The notes under the pieces are model-generated. The model did no database searches and was not told where the DNA came from. It was given only the letters and a program-made list of their open reading frames with translations. The translations under genes were made by a program, and so were the position numbers. A DNA stretch of 64,000 bases from Clostridiales bacterium (GTDB taxonomy: Bacteria; Bacillota; Clostridia; Lachnospirales; Lachnospiraceae), in assembly GCA_029227635.1 (NCBI GenBank), contig JAQYAH010000005.1, positions 1-64,000 of the forward strand. The letters are read 5' to 3'. Below are positions 9,002-18,509 of the stretch, in pieces (the stretch's first letter is position 1; every line of letters starts with the position of its first letter).

Positions 9002-10159
9002 GTGGCCTTTGGACTGATTGCCGGAGTGGTTTTTCAGGGTGTTAACAGAGTCAGCAATCTGATTTTTGGATCATCAGCTGCTTCCGATGTGGAGAGAACA
9101 ACAGAGAAAGTGGAAACCACAAAACTTAATACCGGAAGTGGTACTACATCGGAAACGGATGTAGAGGCGGTGGCGGAGGCCTGCATGCCCTCTATCGTTT
9201 CAATCACAAACATGAGTGTACAGGAAGTGAGAAACTTCTTCGGTGGTGCCTATGAGCAGGAAGTTCAGAGTGCCGGCTCAGGAATTATTATAGGACAGAA
9301 TGATAAGGAGATGCTGATAGTAACAAACAACCACGTTATATCTTCTGCTCAGCAGCTCACAGTTACTTTCTGTAATGAGACCAGTGTGGAGGCCTACATC
9401 AAAGGAGCAGATTCCACAAAAGATGTGGCGGTCATCGCAGTAAAACTCAGTGATATGGATGAGGATACTTTGGGAGCAATCAAGGTTGCTACAATAGGGG
9501 ACTCAGACAAACTTAAGGTTGGACAGAGTGCCATTGCTATCGGTAATGCACTGGGCTACGGACAGTCGGTAACAGCGGGAATTATAAGTGCTCTGGATCG
9601 CTCATTAGGCGAATCTACTCTCGAAGGCCTTATTCAGACTGATGCGGCAATCAATCCCGGAAACAGTGGAGGTGCCCTTCTAAATTCAGCAGGTGAGCTG
9701 ATAGGAATCAATGTTGCAAAAGTGTCATCCTCCGGTTATGCAACAAGTGCATCAGTGGAAGCTATGGGATATGCAATACCCATTTCTGATGTGGAAGATC
9801 TCATCTCGGATATGATGAATCGGGAAACAAAAGAGAAGGTCAACGAGGATGAGAGAGGTATATTAGGAGTGAGCGTATCAGATATTTCAGCGGAACAAAG
9901 CCAGGCTACAGGCATGCCGGAAGGGGTATATGTTCAGAAGATCATCGAAGGCAGCGGGGCCGATAAAGCCGGAATGGAAGCTGGAGACATTATTACCTCC
10001 GTGGACGGCATGGGGATATCTGGCTATGAGGATCTGAAAGAGCAGCTTTCCTACTTCAAAGCCGGAGAAAAAGTAAAAGTCACGGTTCAGCGTCTTAAGA
10101 AAAACGGAGATTATGAGAGCGTGGATCTTGAAGTGACCCTCATGAAGTCTGAGGACTAA
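9002..10159 (+). CDS. htrA: HtrA/DegP-type serine protease with PDZ domain (N-terminus interrupted)
   Basis: This is a membrane-anchored, surface-facing trypsin-like protease for misfolded exported proteins. From the GTG at 9002 it gives 385 residues: most of a membrane helix (AFGLIAGVVFQGV), a linker, then the protease domain. The triad is visible as His in VTNNHVI, Asp in STKDVAVIAV and Ser in NPGNSGGALL. One PDZ domain follows (GILGVSV to VTVQR). The natural start is almost certainly the ATG at 8864, in the same frame but separated by a TAG at 8984. The GTG at 9002 has no visible Shine-Dalgarno site, so restart there would be weak. If translated, the shortened protein would keep the full catalytic and PDZ parts. 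It is possibly a broken gene in this strain. Confidence 0.85.
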   Translation: MAFGLIAGVVFQGVNRVSNLIFGSSAASDVERTTEKVETTKLNTGSGTTSETDVEAVAEACMPSIVSITNMSVQEVRNFFGGAYEQEVQSAGSGIIIGQNDKEMLIVTNNHVISSAQQLTVTFCNETSVEAYIKGADSTKDVAVIAVKLSDMDEDTLGAIKVATIGDSDKLKVGQSAIAIGNALGYGQSVTAGIISALDRSLGESTLEGLIQTDAAINPGNSGGALLNSAGELIGINVAKVSSSGYATSASVEAMGYAIPISDVEDLISDMMNRETKEKVNEDERGILGVSVSDISAEQSQATGMPEGVYVQKIIEGSGADKAGMEAGDIITSVDGMGISGYEDLKEQLSYFKAGEKVKVTVQRLKKNGDYESVDLEVTLMKSED

Positions 10160-10164
10160 AAGTT

Positions 10165-10193
10165 TTGAGTTTGTGTGACTATTGTGGTATTCT
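10165..10193 (+). promoter_or_regulatory. Sigma-A-type promoter before murE
   Basis: TTGAGT, a 17-base spacer and an extended -10 (TGGTATTCT) lie in the htrA-murE gap. Start of transcription would be near 10200, giving a leader of about 30 bases. Confidence 0.55.
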
Positions 10194-10228
10194 AGGTACA
10201 GTGAATTCAACATATGGGGAGGAATACC

Positions 10229-11698
10229 ATGAAACTGTCAAAACTTGCGGAACGCGTTAATTATGAGCTCGTACAGGGCAATGAGGATGTTGAGGTTTCA
10301 TTTTTTACATATGATTCCAGAGAAGTAGTTGAGGGCAGCTGTTTCCTTTGTATTACAGGAACTGTAACCGACGGTCACAGCTATGCCGGCAAGGCGATTG
10401 AGGCCGGAGCGGTTGCCCTGGTGGTGGAGCGGGAGATTGAAGTGCCCGGGAACATCACTGTTATCAAGGTGGAAGATGCCAGATATGCACTGGCAATGAT
10501 GTCCTGCGCATATTTTGGATATCCGGCGGAACAGCTCAAGGTGATCGGAATTACCGGAACCAAGGGTAAGACTACCACCACCTATATGATCAGAAACATG
10601 CTGGAGGATATTGGATACAAAGTAGGTCTTATCGGAACTATTGAGACTATCATCGGGGATAAGAGGATCCCTGCTTCCCACACGACTCCGGAGTCATATA
10701 CGATTCAGAAATATTTCCGGGAGATGGTGGATGCAGGAATTCAGATCGTGGTTATGGAAGTGTCCTCCCAGGGACTTATGCTGAAGCGAACCGACGGTAT
10801 TCCTTTTGAAATCGGCATTTACACCAATCTCTCCGAGGACCATATAGGTCCCAGAGAGCATAAAGATTTTGATGACTATATGCACTGCAAGGGACTTCTT
10901 TTCAAGCAGTGCCGGCTTGGTATCGGAAATATTGATGATCCCTGGTTTGAAGGGGTCATGGAGGGACATACCTGCGAGCTGGAGACTTTCGGCTTTTCTG
11001 AGAAAGCAGATCTCAGAGCTGACAACATGGAATTTCTTCAGAGACCGGGATACCTTGGTGTTTCCTATGAGGTTAAGGGTAAACTGAACTTCCCTGTGGA
11101 GATCGATATTCCCGGCAAGTTCAGCGTGTACAATTCCCTGACAGCCATCTCTGTTTGTCGTCACTTCAATGTGCCGGTGGAGGAGATGCAGGCTGCCCTG
11201 AAGAGAGTTAAGGTCAAGGGACGAATTGAGATGATCAAGGTTTCTGATGACTTTACCCTGATGATCGATTATGCCCACAACGCAATGGCCCTTGAGAGTC
11301 TTCTTACCACCTTGAAGGACTATAAGCCAAGGCGCCTTGTATGTCTTTTTGGCTGTGGAGGAGACCGCTCCAAAACAAGACGTTTTGAGATGGGAGAAGT
11401 CTCCGGTCGTCTGGCAGATCTAACAGTAATAACCTCCGATAATCCGAGAACAGAGGATCCTCAGGCTATTATCGATGATATCAAGGTGGGAATGAGCCGC
11501 ACTGACGGAGAATTCGTTGAGATCTGCGATCGAAGAGAAGCTATTGAGTATGTTATCCGAAACGGTCAGCCGGGAGATGTCATTATTCTGGCAGGCAAGG
11601 GACATGAGGATTACCAGGAGATCAACGGCGTTAAATATGATATGGACGAACGGGACATTATTGCGGACGTTCTTAAGAAACTTGAAGCGGAGAAATAG
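10229..11698 (+). CDS. murE: UDP-MurNAc-L-Ala-D-Glu:meso-diaminopimelate ligase
   Basis: This cytoplasmic Mur ligase adds the third residue of the peptidoglycan stem peptide. The ATG at 10229, with GGGGAGG eight bases upstream, is preferred over the ORF-track ATG at 10214, giving 489 residues. It shows the ATP loop GITGTKGKTTTTY, the central Mur domain (HTTPES, EVSSQGL, NLSEDH) and the C-terminal domain with DYAHNAMALESLL. SDNPRTEDP contains the DNPR motif that marks meso-DAP-using MurE enzymes rather than lysine-using ones, so the wall is predicted to be DAP type. It sits away from the mraY-murD cluster of this window, at the head of the long priA-def-fmt operon. Confidence 0.95.
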   Translation: MKLSKLAERVNYELVQGNEDVEVSFFTYDSREVVEGSCFLCITGTVTDGHSYAGKAIEAGAVALVVEREIEVPGNITVIKVEDARYALAMMSCAYFGYPAEQLKVIGITGTKGKTTTTYMIRNMLEDIGYKVGLIGTIETIIGDKRIPASHTTPESYTIQKYFREMVDAGIQIVVMEVSSQGLMLKRTDGIPFEIGIYTNLSEDHIGPREHKDFDDYMHCKGLLFKQCRLGIGNIDDPWFEGVMEGHTCELETFGFSEKADLRADNMEFLQRPGYLGVSYEVKGKLNFPVEIDIPGKFSVYNSLTAISVCRHFNVPVEEMQAALKRVKVKGRIEMIKVSDDFTLMIDYAHNAMALESLLTTLKDYKPRRLVCLFGCGGDRSKTRRFEMGEVSGRLADLTVITSDNPRTEDPQAIIDDIKVGMSRTDGEFVEICDRREAIEYVIRNGQPGDVIILAGKGHEDYQEINGVKYDMDERDIIADVLKKLEAEK

Positions 11699-11709
11699 AA
11701 GGGGTCTTA

Positions 11710-13953
11710 ATGAAGTTTGCAGGTGTGATCGTTGATATCACTAACGAGAAACTGAACAGAGAATTCACTTATCTGATACCGGAGCGCTTTTCCCAAGTGC
11801 TCCGTATTGGTATGCAGGTAATTATTCCTTTTGGCAAAAGCAATCGCAGGATTACCGGCTATGTGGTGGAGATCCGGGACAGCTTTGATGGAGATGTTTC
11901 CACTCTCAAGGAGATAGCGGAGATTGAGGATCGGGGCAATGCCATCGAGGGCAGACTGATCGAGCTTGCCAGATGGATGTCTGAGCGTTACGGATCCACT
12001 CTGATTCAGGCGCTTAAGACTGTGATTCCGGCAAGAGAGAAGATAAAGGAGCTGACCAGAAGAACGGTGGAACTGTTGGTTCCCCGGGAGGAAGCTAATA
12101 AGGCTCTTTTGGCTTTTTACAGCAAGAATCAAAAGGCAAGGGCAAGGCTTATTGACGCCCTTTTGTCTGAGAATCCCCTTTCCATGGACAAGGTAAAAGG
12201 AGAACTAAACATATCTAAAAGTGTTCTGGACAAATTGTCGGAGATGGGACTTATCAGGGTTTTGGAAGAGCGTGTTTACCGAAACCCCATTGAGAACATG
12301 ATTAGAAATATCGGTGAGTCAGGGGAGCTCGAGGAGACTTCCCGGCGAATTTTGACCCCGGAGCAAGAGAGAGCACTCTCCATAATTACCGATGATATGA
12401 AGTCGGGACGAAAGGAGACATATCTTATCCACGGTGTTACCGGCAGCGGAAAGACAGAGGTCTACATTCGGGCGATCGAGGAAGTGATCAGAAATAGGGG
12501 ACAGGCCATTGTCCTTATTCCGGAGATATCCCTCACTTACCAGACGGTGATGCGTTTTTATCGCAGATTCCCGGGACGAGTTTCGGTAATGCATTCCAGA
12601 CTCTCAAAAGGAGAGCGTTACGATCAGTATATTCAGGCAAAAGAAGGCCGCATTGATGTAATGATCGGTCCCAGATCTGCTCTTTTCACACCCTTTCCCA
12701 ATCTTAAACTGATAGTGATCGATGAGGAGCACGAGTCTTCCTACAAAAGCGATACCTCTCCAAGGTATCACGCCAGGGAGACGGCAATTCATCGGGGAGA
12801 GATGGAGAATGCCTCGGTTATTCTTGGATCAGCCACACCTTCCATGGAGGCCTACAGCAGAGCTCTAAATGGAGAGTATAAGCTTATCCGATTGGAGAAT
12901 CGGGCCCTTGGTGGGCAGCTCCCCCAGGTATCCATTGTGGATATGAGACAGGAACTTAAAAAGGGCAACCGCTCCATGTTCAGTCTTTTGCTTCAGGAGA
13001 AGATCAGCGAGCGACTTATTAAACAGGAGCAGGTAATGCTGTTTTTGAATCGTCGGGGTTACTCCGGCTTCATTGCCTGCAGGGAGTGCGGTCACGTGTT
13101 TAAATGCCCTCACTGCGATGTCTCCATGTCTTCTCATGTGGGAAGAAAACTGATCTGCCACTACTGTGGGTATAAGACATCTTTGCCCGTAACCTGTCCT
13201 TTGTGCGGTTCGGAGCACATTGGGGGTTTTAAGGCGGGAACGGAGCAGATCGAGCTCCTTCTGAAAAAGTCTTTTCCCGAGGCCAAAGTGATCCGAATGG
13301 ATCTTGACACCACCCGGGATAAGGATAGTTACAATCGGATCCTTTCGGCTTTTGCGGAGCATAAAGCGGATATTCTTGTGGGAACTCAGATGATCGTAAA
13401 AGGACATGATTTTCCTAACGTCACCCTTATGGGGATCCTTTCGGCGGATATGTCTCTTTTTGGGGATGATTATCGGTGTGGCGAGAGAACTTTTCAGCTG
13501 CTGACTCAGGCAGCCGGTCGGTCGGGCCGGGGAAGTAAGGCCGGGGAAGTAGTTATCCAGACTTATCACCCGGAACACTACGCAGTAAGGCTAGCCATAG
13601 ATCAGGATTATGAGAGTTTTTACGAGGAGGAGGAGTCGGTGAGACGGCTTATGAAGTATCCTCCTTTTATTCACATGCTCTCAGTGACGGTCTCCGGAAC
13701 CTCCGAAGAGTACACGGAGATGGCGGCGGGGTACATTGCCTCTTTTACCGACAGGTACTGCAGTTCCTATCAGGTAGTTCGTCTTGGACCGGGAACTCCC
13801 GGGGTGGCAAAGGTCAAAGATCACTACTACAAAGTGCTGTATTATAAGCATACTGATTATGATATACTTATTAAGATAAAAAATCGGATACTGGCCTACG
13901 TGGAAGTTAACGAAGGCTTCAGAAATCTTAACATTCAGCTGAATTTTGAATGA
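11710..13953 (+). CDS. priA: Primosomal replication-restart helicase PriA
   Basis: PriA is a 3'-5' superfamily 2 helicase that reloads the replisome at stalled forks. The 747-residue length is normal. Order: N-terminal 3'-DNA-binding domain (GVIVDITNEKLNREFTYLIP), a winged-helix region, the helicase core with Walker A GVTGSGKTEVY at about 240 and IDEEHESSYK as Walker B. A zinc-binding insert follows (CRECGHVFKCPHCD and CHYCGYKT..CPLCG). Then come the second RecA lobe (VGTQMIVKGHDFPNV, QAAGRSGRG) and the C-terminal domain. AGAAGGGG precedes the ATG 11 bases after murE. It starts the usual clostridial priA-def-fmt order. Confidence 0.96.
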   Translation: MKFAGVIVDITNEKLNREFTYLIPERFSQVLRIGMQVIIPFGKSNRRITGYVVEIRDSFDGDVSTLKEIAEIEDRGNAIEGRLIELARWMSERYGSTLIQALKTVIPAREKIKELTRRTVELLVPREEANKALLAFYSKNQKARARLIDALLSENPLSMDKVKGELNISKSVLDKLSEMGLIRVLEERVYRNPIENMIRNIGESGELEETSRRILTPEQERALSIITDDMKSGRKETYLIHGVTGSGKTEVYIRAIEEVIRNRGQAIVLIPEISLTYQTVMRFYRRFPGRVSVMHSRLSKGERYDQYIQAKEGRIDVMIGPRSALFTPFPNLKLIVIDEEHESSYKSDTSPRYHARETAIHRGEMENASVILGSATPSMEAYSRALNGEYKLIRLENRALGGQLPQVSIVDMRQELKKGNRSMFSLLLQEKISERLIKQEQVMLFLNRRGYSGFIACRECGHVFKCPHCDVSMSSHVGRKLICHYCGYKTSLPVTCPLCGSEHIGGFKAGTEQIELLLKKSFPEAKVIRMDLDTTRDKDSYNRILSAFAEHKADILVGTQMIVKGHDFPNVTLMGILSADMSLFGDDYRCGERTFQLLTQAAGRSGRGSKAGEVVIQTYHPEHYAVRLAIDQDYESFYEEEESVRRLMKYPPFIHMLSVTVSGTSEEYTEMAAGYIASFTDRYCSSYQVVRLGPGTPGVAKVKDHYYKVLYYKHTDYDILIKIKNRILAYVEVNEGFRNLNIQLNFE

Positions 13954-13970
13954 TGAAGGAGAAATAGAGA

Positions 13971-14468
13971 ATGGCATTAAGAACGATCAGAGTCGAAGGA
14001 GATCCCATCCTTCGAAAAGAATGCAGACCGGTCAAGGAGATGAACGAGCGCACACATATCCTTATCAACGATATGTTTGATACCATGTATGAAGCGGACG
14101 GTGTGGGCCTTGCCGGACCTCAGGTTGGAATCTTAAAGAGACTTTGTGTTATCGACTGCGGAGATGATCCCCTGGTGCTTATCAATCCGGAGATTGTGTC
14201 CGTGGAAGGAGAGCAGATCGGTCAGGAAGGCTGTCTTAGTGTTCCCGGCAAGTACGGAATCGTAAAGCGGCCTGCTAAAGTCACAGTGAGGGCTCTTAAC
14301 GAAGATATGGAAGAGTATGAAGTAACCGGAGAAGGGCTGCTTGCCCGGGCGCTTTGCCATGAGATTGGACACCTTGACGGACAGATGTATGTGGATCTTG
14401 TTATAGGCGAGCTTCATTCCTATGATGAGGAAATGGAGTCGGAAGAAATCGAGGAGATGAGTGAGTAA
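13971..14468 (+). CDS. def: Peptide deformylase
   Basis: This enzyme removes the formyl group from the initiator methionine of new proteins. The 165-residue product has the three deformylase motifs: GVGLAGPQVG, EGCLSVPG with the metal-binding cysteine, and HEIGHLDG with the two metal-binding histidines and catalytic glutamate. It ends in an acidic tail (EEMESEEIEEMSE). Its stop overlaps the fmt start (TAATG), so translation of the formylation and deformylation enzymes is probably coupled. GAAGGAG lies upstream of the ATG. Confidence 0.96.
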   Translation: MALRTIRVEGDPILRKECRPVKEMNERTHILINDMFDTMYEADGVGLAGPQVGILKRLCVIDCGDDPLVLINPEIVSVEGEQIGQEGCLSVPGKYGIVKRPAKVTVRALNEDMEEYEVTGEGLLARALCHEIGHLDGQMYVDLVIGELHSYDEEMESEEIEEMSE

Positions 14469-15385
14469 TGAAAGTTCTTTTTATGGGAACTCCGGATTTT
14501 GCCGTGAGTACTTTAAAGGCGATAATAGAAGCAGGCCATGAAGTGATAGGGGTAGTTACCCAGCCGGATAAGCCTGTGGGAAGAGGTAAGAAGATTAGAT
14601 TTTCTCCGGTGAAGGAGGAGGCCCTTCTTCATGATATCCCGGTATTTCAGCCAAGAAAAGTCAGAGATCCGGAGGTAGTGAAAGAGCTTTCAGGCCTTGG
14701 GGCCGATGTCGGAGTGGTGGTTGCCTTCGGTCAGATACTGCCCAAGAGTCTTCTGGATGCACCCAAGTATGGCTGTCTCAATGTACATGCCTCTCTTCTT
14801 CCGGCATATAGAGGTGCGGCACCCATTCAGTGGGCTATTCTCAACGGAGATGAGGAGACCGGAGTTACTATCATGCAGATGGATGCAGGTCTTGATACCG
14901 GAGATATCCTCACTAAAGAGACGGTGAAGATCGAATCGGATGAGACCGGCGGCTCACTTCATGACAAGTTGTCAGAGGTGGGTGGAAGACTTCTGGTGAA
15001 GACCTTGGCTCTCACAGAACAAGGAAAGCTCGAACCGGTAAAGCAGGGAGAAACTACCACAGAGTATGCATCTATGCTCACCAAAGAGCTTGGACATATC
15101 GACTGGAACCGGGATGCCCTGGAGATAGACCGGAAGGTTAGAGGTCTTTCTCCCTGGCCCAGTGCATATACCAGGGTAAACGGAAAGACTTTCAAGATCT
15201 GGAGCAGTGAAGTGGTTGAAGGGGACGGATCTGCCCCCGGAACTATAATTCAGAAAGACAGAGGTAAACTCGTCATTGCCTGCGGAAGCGGAGCCCTTTC
15301 TCTAAGAGAAGTGCAGATGGAAGGGAAGAAGCGTATGGGAATTGAAGATTTCCTGAGAGGCTGCGGCGAGATTGCCCTTGAATAA
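14468..15385 (+). CDS. fmt: Methionyl-tRNA formyltransferase
   Basis: Fmt transfers a formyl group from 10-formyl-tetrahydrofolate to Met-tRNAi. The 305-residue protein has the Rossmann N-domain (MKVLFMGTPDFAVSTL, VVTQPDKPVGRGKK) and the catalytic signature NVHASLLPAYRGAAPIQWAI containing the Asn-His pair. An OB-type C-domain follows (KVRGLSPWPSAYT). It overlaps def by one base. Confidence 0.96.
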   Translation: MKVLFMGTPDFAVSTLKAIIEAGHEVIGVVTQPDKPVGRGKKIRFSPVKEEALLHDIPVFQPRKVRDPEVVKELSGLGADVGVVVAFGQILPKSLLDAPKYGCLNVHASLLPAYRGAAPIQWAILNGDEETGVTIMQMDAGLDTGDILTKETVKIESDETGGSLHDKLSEVGGRLLVKTLALTEQGKLEPVKQGETTTEYASMLTKELGHIDWNRDALEIDRKVRGLSPWPSAYTRVNGKTFKIWSSEVVEGDGSAPGTIIQKDRGKLVIACGSGALSLREVQMEGKKRMGIEDFLRGCGEIALE

Positions 15386-15397
15386 GGAGTGGTATTA

Positions 15398-16090
15398 ATG
15401 TTTTTCTATGATTGGACTTATATTCTTGTAATTATTGGAGCTTTGCTCAGCATGCTGGCTCAGGCCAAAGTCAATTCGACTTTTAACCGATATTCAAGAA
15501 TCGGGTCAAGAAGCGGTATGACCGGAGCAGAGGCGGCAGGAAAGCTTCTTAACAGTGCCGGAATCGGGGGGATCGCTATCCGTAGAGTCCCTGGTCATCT
15601 CACTGACAACTACAACCCCGGAACTTCAGTGCTCAATCTCTCTGACAGCACAATAGGGTCCACATCTATTGCGGCCATTGGCGTTGCGGCTCACGAGTGC
15701 GGACATGCAATGCAGCACGCCGAACAATACGGACCTCTGGTACTTCGGTCGGTTCTGGTGCCCGCAACAAGCTTCGGACAGAAAATTGCCTGGCCCTTGA
15801 TCATCGCGGGACTTTTAATTCGTGGAGATTTTGCAAGAATCCTGCTTTTTGCCGGAATTATTGCTTTTTCCCTTGCGGTTCTTTTTTCACTTATCACCCT
15901 TCCGGTAGAATTCAATGCCTCCAATCGGGCAGTTAAAGCCTTGAGGGCAACCGGAATGATGAATGAGGAGGAACTTGTTGGGGTAAAGAAAGTCCTCACA
16001 GCGGCAGCACTCACCTATGTTGCCGGATTTGCAGCGGCGGTACTCAGCCTGCTGAGAATATTATTACTTGCTAACAGGAGAAACAATTAA
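15398..16090 (+). CDS. YugP-type membrane zinc metallopeptidase
   Basis: This 230-residue integral membrane protein belongs to the neutral zinc metallopeptidase family typified by Bacillus YugP. The active-site motif AAHECGHAMQHAE (HExxH) follows a first membrane helix. Further hydrophobic segments lie in the C-terminal half (ILLFAGIIAFSLAVLFSLI and YVAGFAAAVLSLLRILLL), with a conserved NRAVKAL stretch between them. I chose the ATG at 15398, which has AAGGAG nine bases upstream, over the in-frame GTG at 15389. The substrate is unknown. It commonly occurs next to fmt and rsmB in clostridia. Confidence 0.88.
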   Translation: MFFYDWTYILVIIGALLSMLAQAKVNSTFNRYSRIGSRSGMTGAEAAGKLLNSAGIGGIAIRRVPGHLTDNYNPGTSVLNLSDSTIGSTSIAAIGVAAHECGHAMQHAEQYGPLVLRSVLVPATSFGQKIAWPLIIAGLLIRGDFARILLFAGIIAFSLAVLFSLITLPVEFNASNRAVKALRATGMMNEEELVGVKKVLTAAALTYVAGFAAAVLSLLRILLLANRRNN

Positions 16091-17466
16091 TGAATAATGC
16101 TTCCCACGACGTTCGCAATGAAGCAGTAAATGTACTCATGCTAGTTCTTGAGAAAAAAGGACGGGATTCCAGAAACTTGAGCGAGGCAATGCCGCCAAGG
16201 AATCAGCTGGAACCGGCGGAGTATGCTTTTCTCATGCAGATCACTAACGGTACTCTGGAGCACCTTCTCACCATCGACGAGATAATCAACAAGGTGTCCA
16301 GCGTCAAGGTGGTTCACTTAAAACCGGTGATCCGGTGTATTCTAAGAACAGCAGTCTATCAGATCTATTATCTGAACAATGTAAAACATCAGGTGGCAGT
16401 AAACGAGGCAGTGAGACTCACGGAGAAACACAAGCTTAACGGCCTTAAGGGTTTTGTTAACGGAGTCCTCAGAGGGGTAGTCAGGGTCAAAGGCCAGATT
16501 CAGTATCCGGACAAAAGGCGGGTTCCCGACAAGTATCTCTCAGTAAAATACTCCATGCCGGTATGGATCGTACAGAAATGGACTGCCGCATACGGGGTGG
16601 AGGCAACAGAGAAGATCCTCTCCGGCAAAAGCGACGAATCCATGATCTCTCTTCGGGTAAACAAATCCAAGGGTGACACAGAACAGGTGATAGAAGAGCT
16701 CACAAACGAGGGCATCAAAGTCGTCAGAAATCCCTATCTGGATTACTCTGTCAGAGTCTCCGGTTTCAGTTCGGTCTCAGAGATGGGGCCTTTTGCAAAA
16801 GGAACTGTTACTGCTCAGGATCTCAGTTCCACGATTGTGGGAGAAATTGCCGATGTAGGTCCCGGAACAAAATGTCTGGATGTCTGTGCCGCTCCTGGAG
16901 GCAAAACCATGCACCTTGCGGACAAGGGTGCTTCCATAATTGCCTGTGACAGATCTGAGGGCAAGATCAAAAAGATCTACCAGAATATGGAGCGGTGCGG
17001 TTTTCAGGATATTAAGGCAATTGTTAGAGATGCCAGAGATTTTGAACCCTCCTGGGAGGAAGCTTTTGACTTCGTCCTGGCAGATCTCCCCTGCTCCGGG
17101 CTTGGAGTAGTGGGCCGGAAATATGACATTCGATACAGGATCAGTGTGACTCAGATCAACGAACTCTCCCTTTTGCAAAAAGAAATTCTGAACAATACGG
17201 TCAAATATGTGAAAAAGGGAGGATACCTGCTTTACAGCACATGTACTATCAGCAGATCCGAGAATGAAGAGAATGTTAGATGGATTCTCAACACGGGCCT
17301 TTTTGAGCCGGTGGATCTCTCGGAGAGGCTTCCGAAGGCAATGGTGGAAGATGCGAGAAAAGCTCCGGGTGGTGTATCCACCATGAGACAGGGCTATCTT
17401 CAGATCTTCCCGGGATTCTATCCCTGCGATGGATTTTTTATTTCACTTTTCAGGAGAAAAGCCTAA
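16090..17466 (+). CDS. rsmB: 16S rRNA (cytosine-967-C5)-methyltransferase
   Basis: RsmB/Sun methylates C967 of 16S rRNA using SAM. The 458-residue protein has an N-terminal NusB-like RNA-binding domain (residues 1-130) and a C-terminal Rossmann methyltransferase. SAM motif CLDVCAAPGGKTMHLA, LADLPCSGLGVVGRKYD with one catalytic cysteine and LLYSTCTISRSENE with the second are all visible. Its start overlaps the yugP stop (TAATG) and its stop overlaps rlmN, so it is part of a translationally coupled run. Confidence 0.94.
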   Translation: MNNASHDVRNEAVNVLMLVLEKKGRDSRNLSEAMPPRNQLEPAEYAFLMQITNGTLEHLLTIDEIINKVSSVKVVHLKPVIRCILRTAVYQIYYLNNVKHQVAVNEAVRLTEKHKLNGLKGFVNGVLRGVVRVKGQIQYPDKRRVPDKYLSVKYSMPVWIVQKWTAAYGVEATEKILSGKSDESMISLRVNKSKGDTEQVIEELTNEGIKVVRNPYLDYSVRVSGFSSVSEMGPFAKGTVTAQDLSSTIVGEIADVGPGTKCLDVCAAPGGKTMHLADKGASIIACDRSEGKIKKIYQNMERCGFQDIKAIVRDARDFEPSWEEAFDFVLADLPCSGLGVVGRKYDIRYRISVTQINELSLLQKEILNNTVKYVKKGGYLLYSTCTISRSENEENVRWILNTGLFEPVDLSERLPKAMVEDARKAPGGVSTMRQGYLQIFPGFYPCDGFFISLFRRKA

Positions 17467-18509
17467 TGAAGAAAGACCTCAGGTCACTGACTTTTGAAGA
17501 ACTTCAGAAAGTAATAGAGGAGATTGGCGAGAAAAAATACCGGGGGGAGCAGATATATTCCTGGATCCACAAGAAGTACGCATCCTCCCTGGAAGACATG
17601 ACAAACATCTCCCTTAAGACGAGACAAAAGCTCTCTGAAGATTATGAACTGGAAGAGATGACTGTTGAGCAGCTTCAGGTGTCTCAGATAGACGGTACCA
17701 GAAAATACCTCTTCAAGCTTCCGGACGGCAACTTAATTGAGAGTGTCCTCATGCATTACAATCACGGGGACAGTATATGCATCTCCTCTCAGGCAGGCTG
17801 TAATATGGGCTGCCGTTTTTGTGCATCTACTATTGGAGGCAAAGTGCGGGATCTCACCACTGGGGAGATGCTGAATCAGATCTACAGAATAATGTCCGAT
17901 ACAGGGCGAAGGATATCCAATCTCGTGGTTATGGGTACCGGAGAGCCCCTGGACAATTATGATAACCTTGTCAGGTTTATCCGCATGCTCTCGGACGAGA
18001 GGGGGGTGGGTCTCAGTCAGCGCAACATAACAGTCTCCACTTGCGGAATCATCCCAAATATGAGAAAATTATCAGATGAAAAGTTCCAGATCACACTGGC
18101 ACTTTCACTTCATGCATCCTGTCAGGAGGAGAGAGAACAGCTCCTTCCGGTTTCCCGGAAATATAAGATGGACGAGGTAATTCAGGCCTGTGACGAGTAT
18201 TTTCTGAAGACCGGAAGACGTATCACCTATGAGTATGCCATGGTGGACGGAGTTAACTGTTCTCCGGAAGATGCAGACAGACTGGCGAAGCTTTTTGCAC
18301 ATAGGAATTGTCACATCAACCTTATCCCTTTAAACCCCATTAGTGAGAGCAGTTTTAAGGGACCAAGGCGCAGGGATGCATTAGATTTTTGCAGACGATT
18401 AAACGACAGAGGAATCAACGCCACTATAAGGAGAAGCATGGGGCAGGACATTGACGGTGCCTGTGGTCAGCTGAGACGAAGGTGGAAAGAAGGTGATGGG
18501 AGTTGCTGA
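17466..18509 (+). CDS. rlmN: 23S rRNA/tRNA adenine-C2 methyltransferase, radical SAM
   Basis: RlmN methylates A2503 of 23S rRNA and A37 of some tRNAs through a radical SAM mechanism. The 347-residue protein has the N-terminal helical accessory domain (SLTFEELQKVIEEIG), the iron-sulphur motif CNMGCRFCAS, and VVMGTGEPLDNY. The C-terminal SMGQDIDGACGQL holds the cysteine that resolves the covalent intermediate. It overlaps rsmB by one base and the following PP2C gene by seven. Confidence 0.95.
   Translation: MKKDLRSLTFEELQKVIEEIGEKKYRGEQIYSWIHKKYASSLEDMTNISLKTRQKLSEDYELEEMTVEQLQVSQIDGTRKYLFKLPDGNLIESVLMHYNHGDSICISSQAGCNMGCRFCASTIGGKVRDLTTGEMLNQIYRIMSDTGRRISNLVVMGTGEPLDNYDNLVRFIRMLSDERGVGLSQRNITVSTCGIIPNMRKLSDEKFQITLALSLHASCQEEREQLLPVSRKYKMDEVIQACDEYFLKTGRRITYEYAMVDGVNCSPEDADRLAKLFAHRNCHINLIPLNPISESSFKGPRRRDALDFCRRLNDRGINATIRRSMGQDIDGACGQLRRRWKEGDGSC

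Noticed and set aside
12865-13578. 237-codon minus-strand ORF opposite priA
   Set aside because: The priA frame carries helicase and zinc motifs throughout. The antisense product has no family features or ribosome-binding site.
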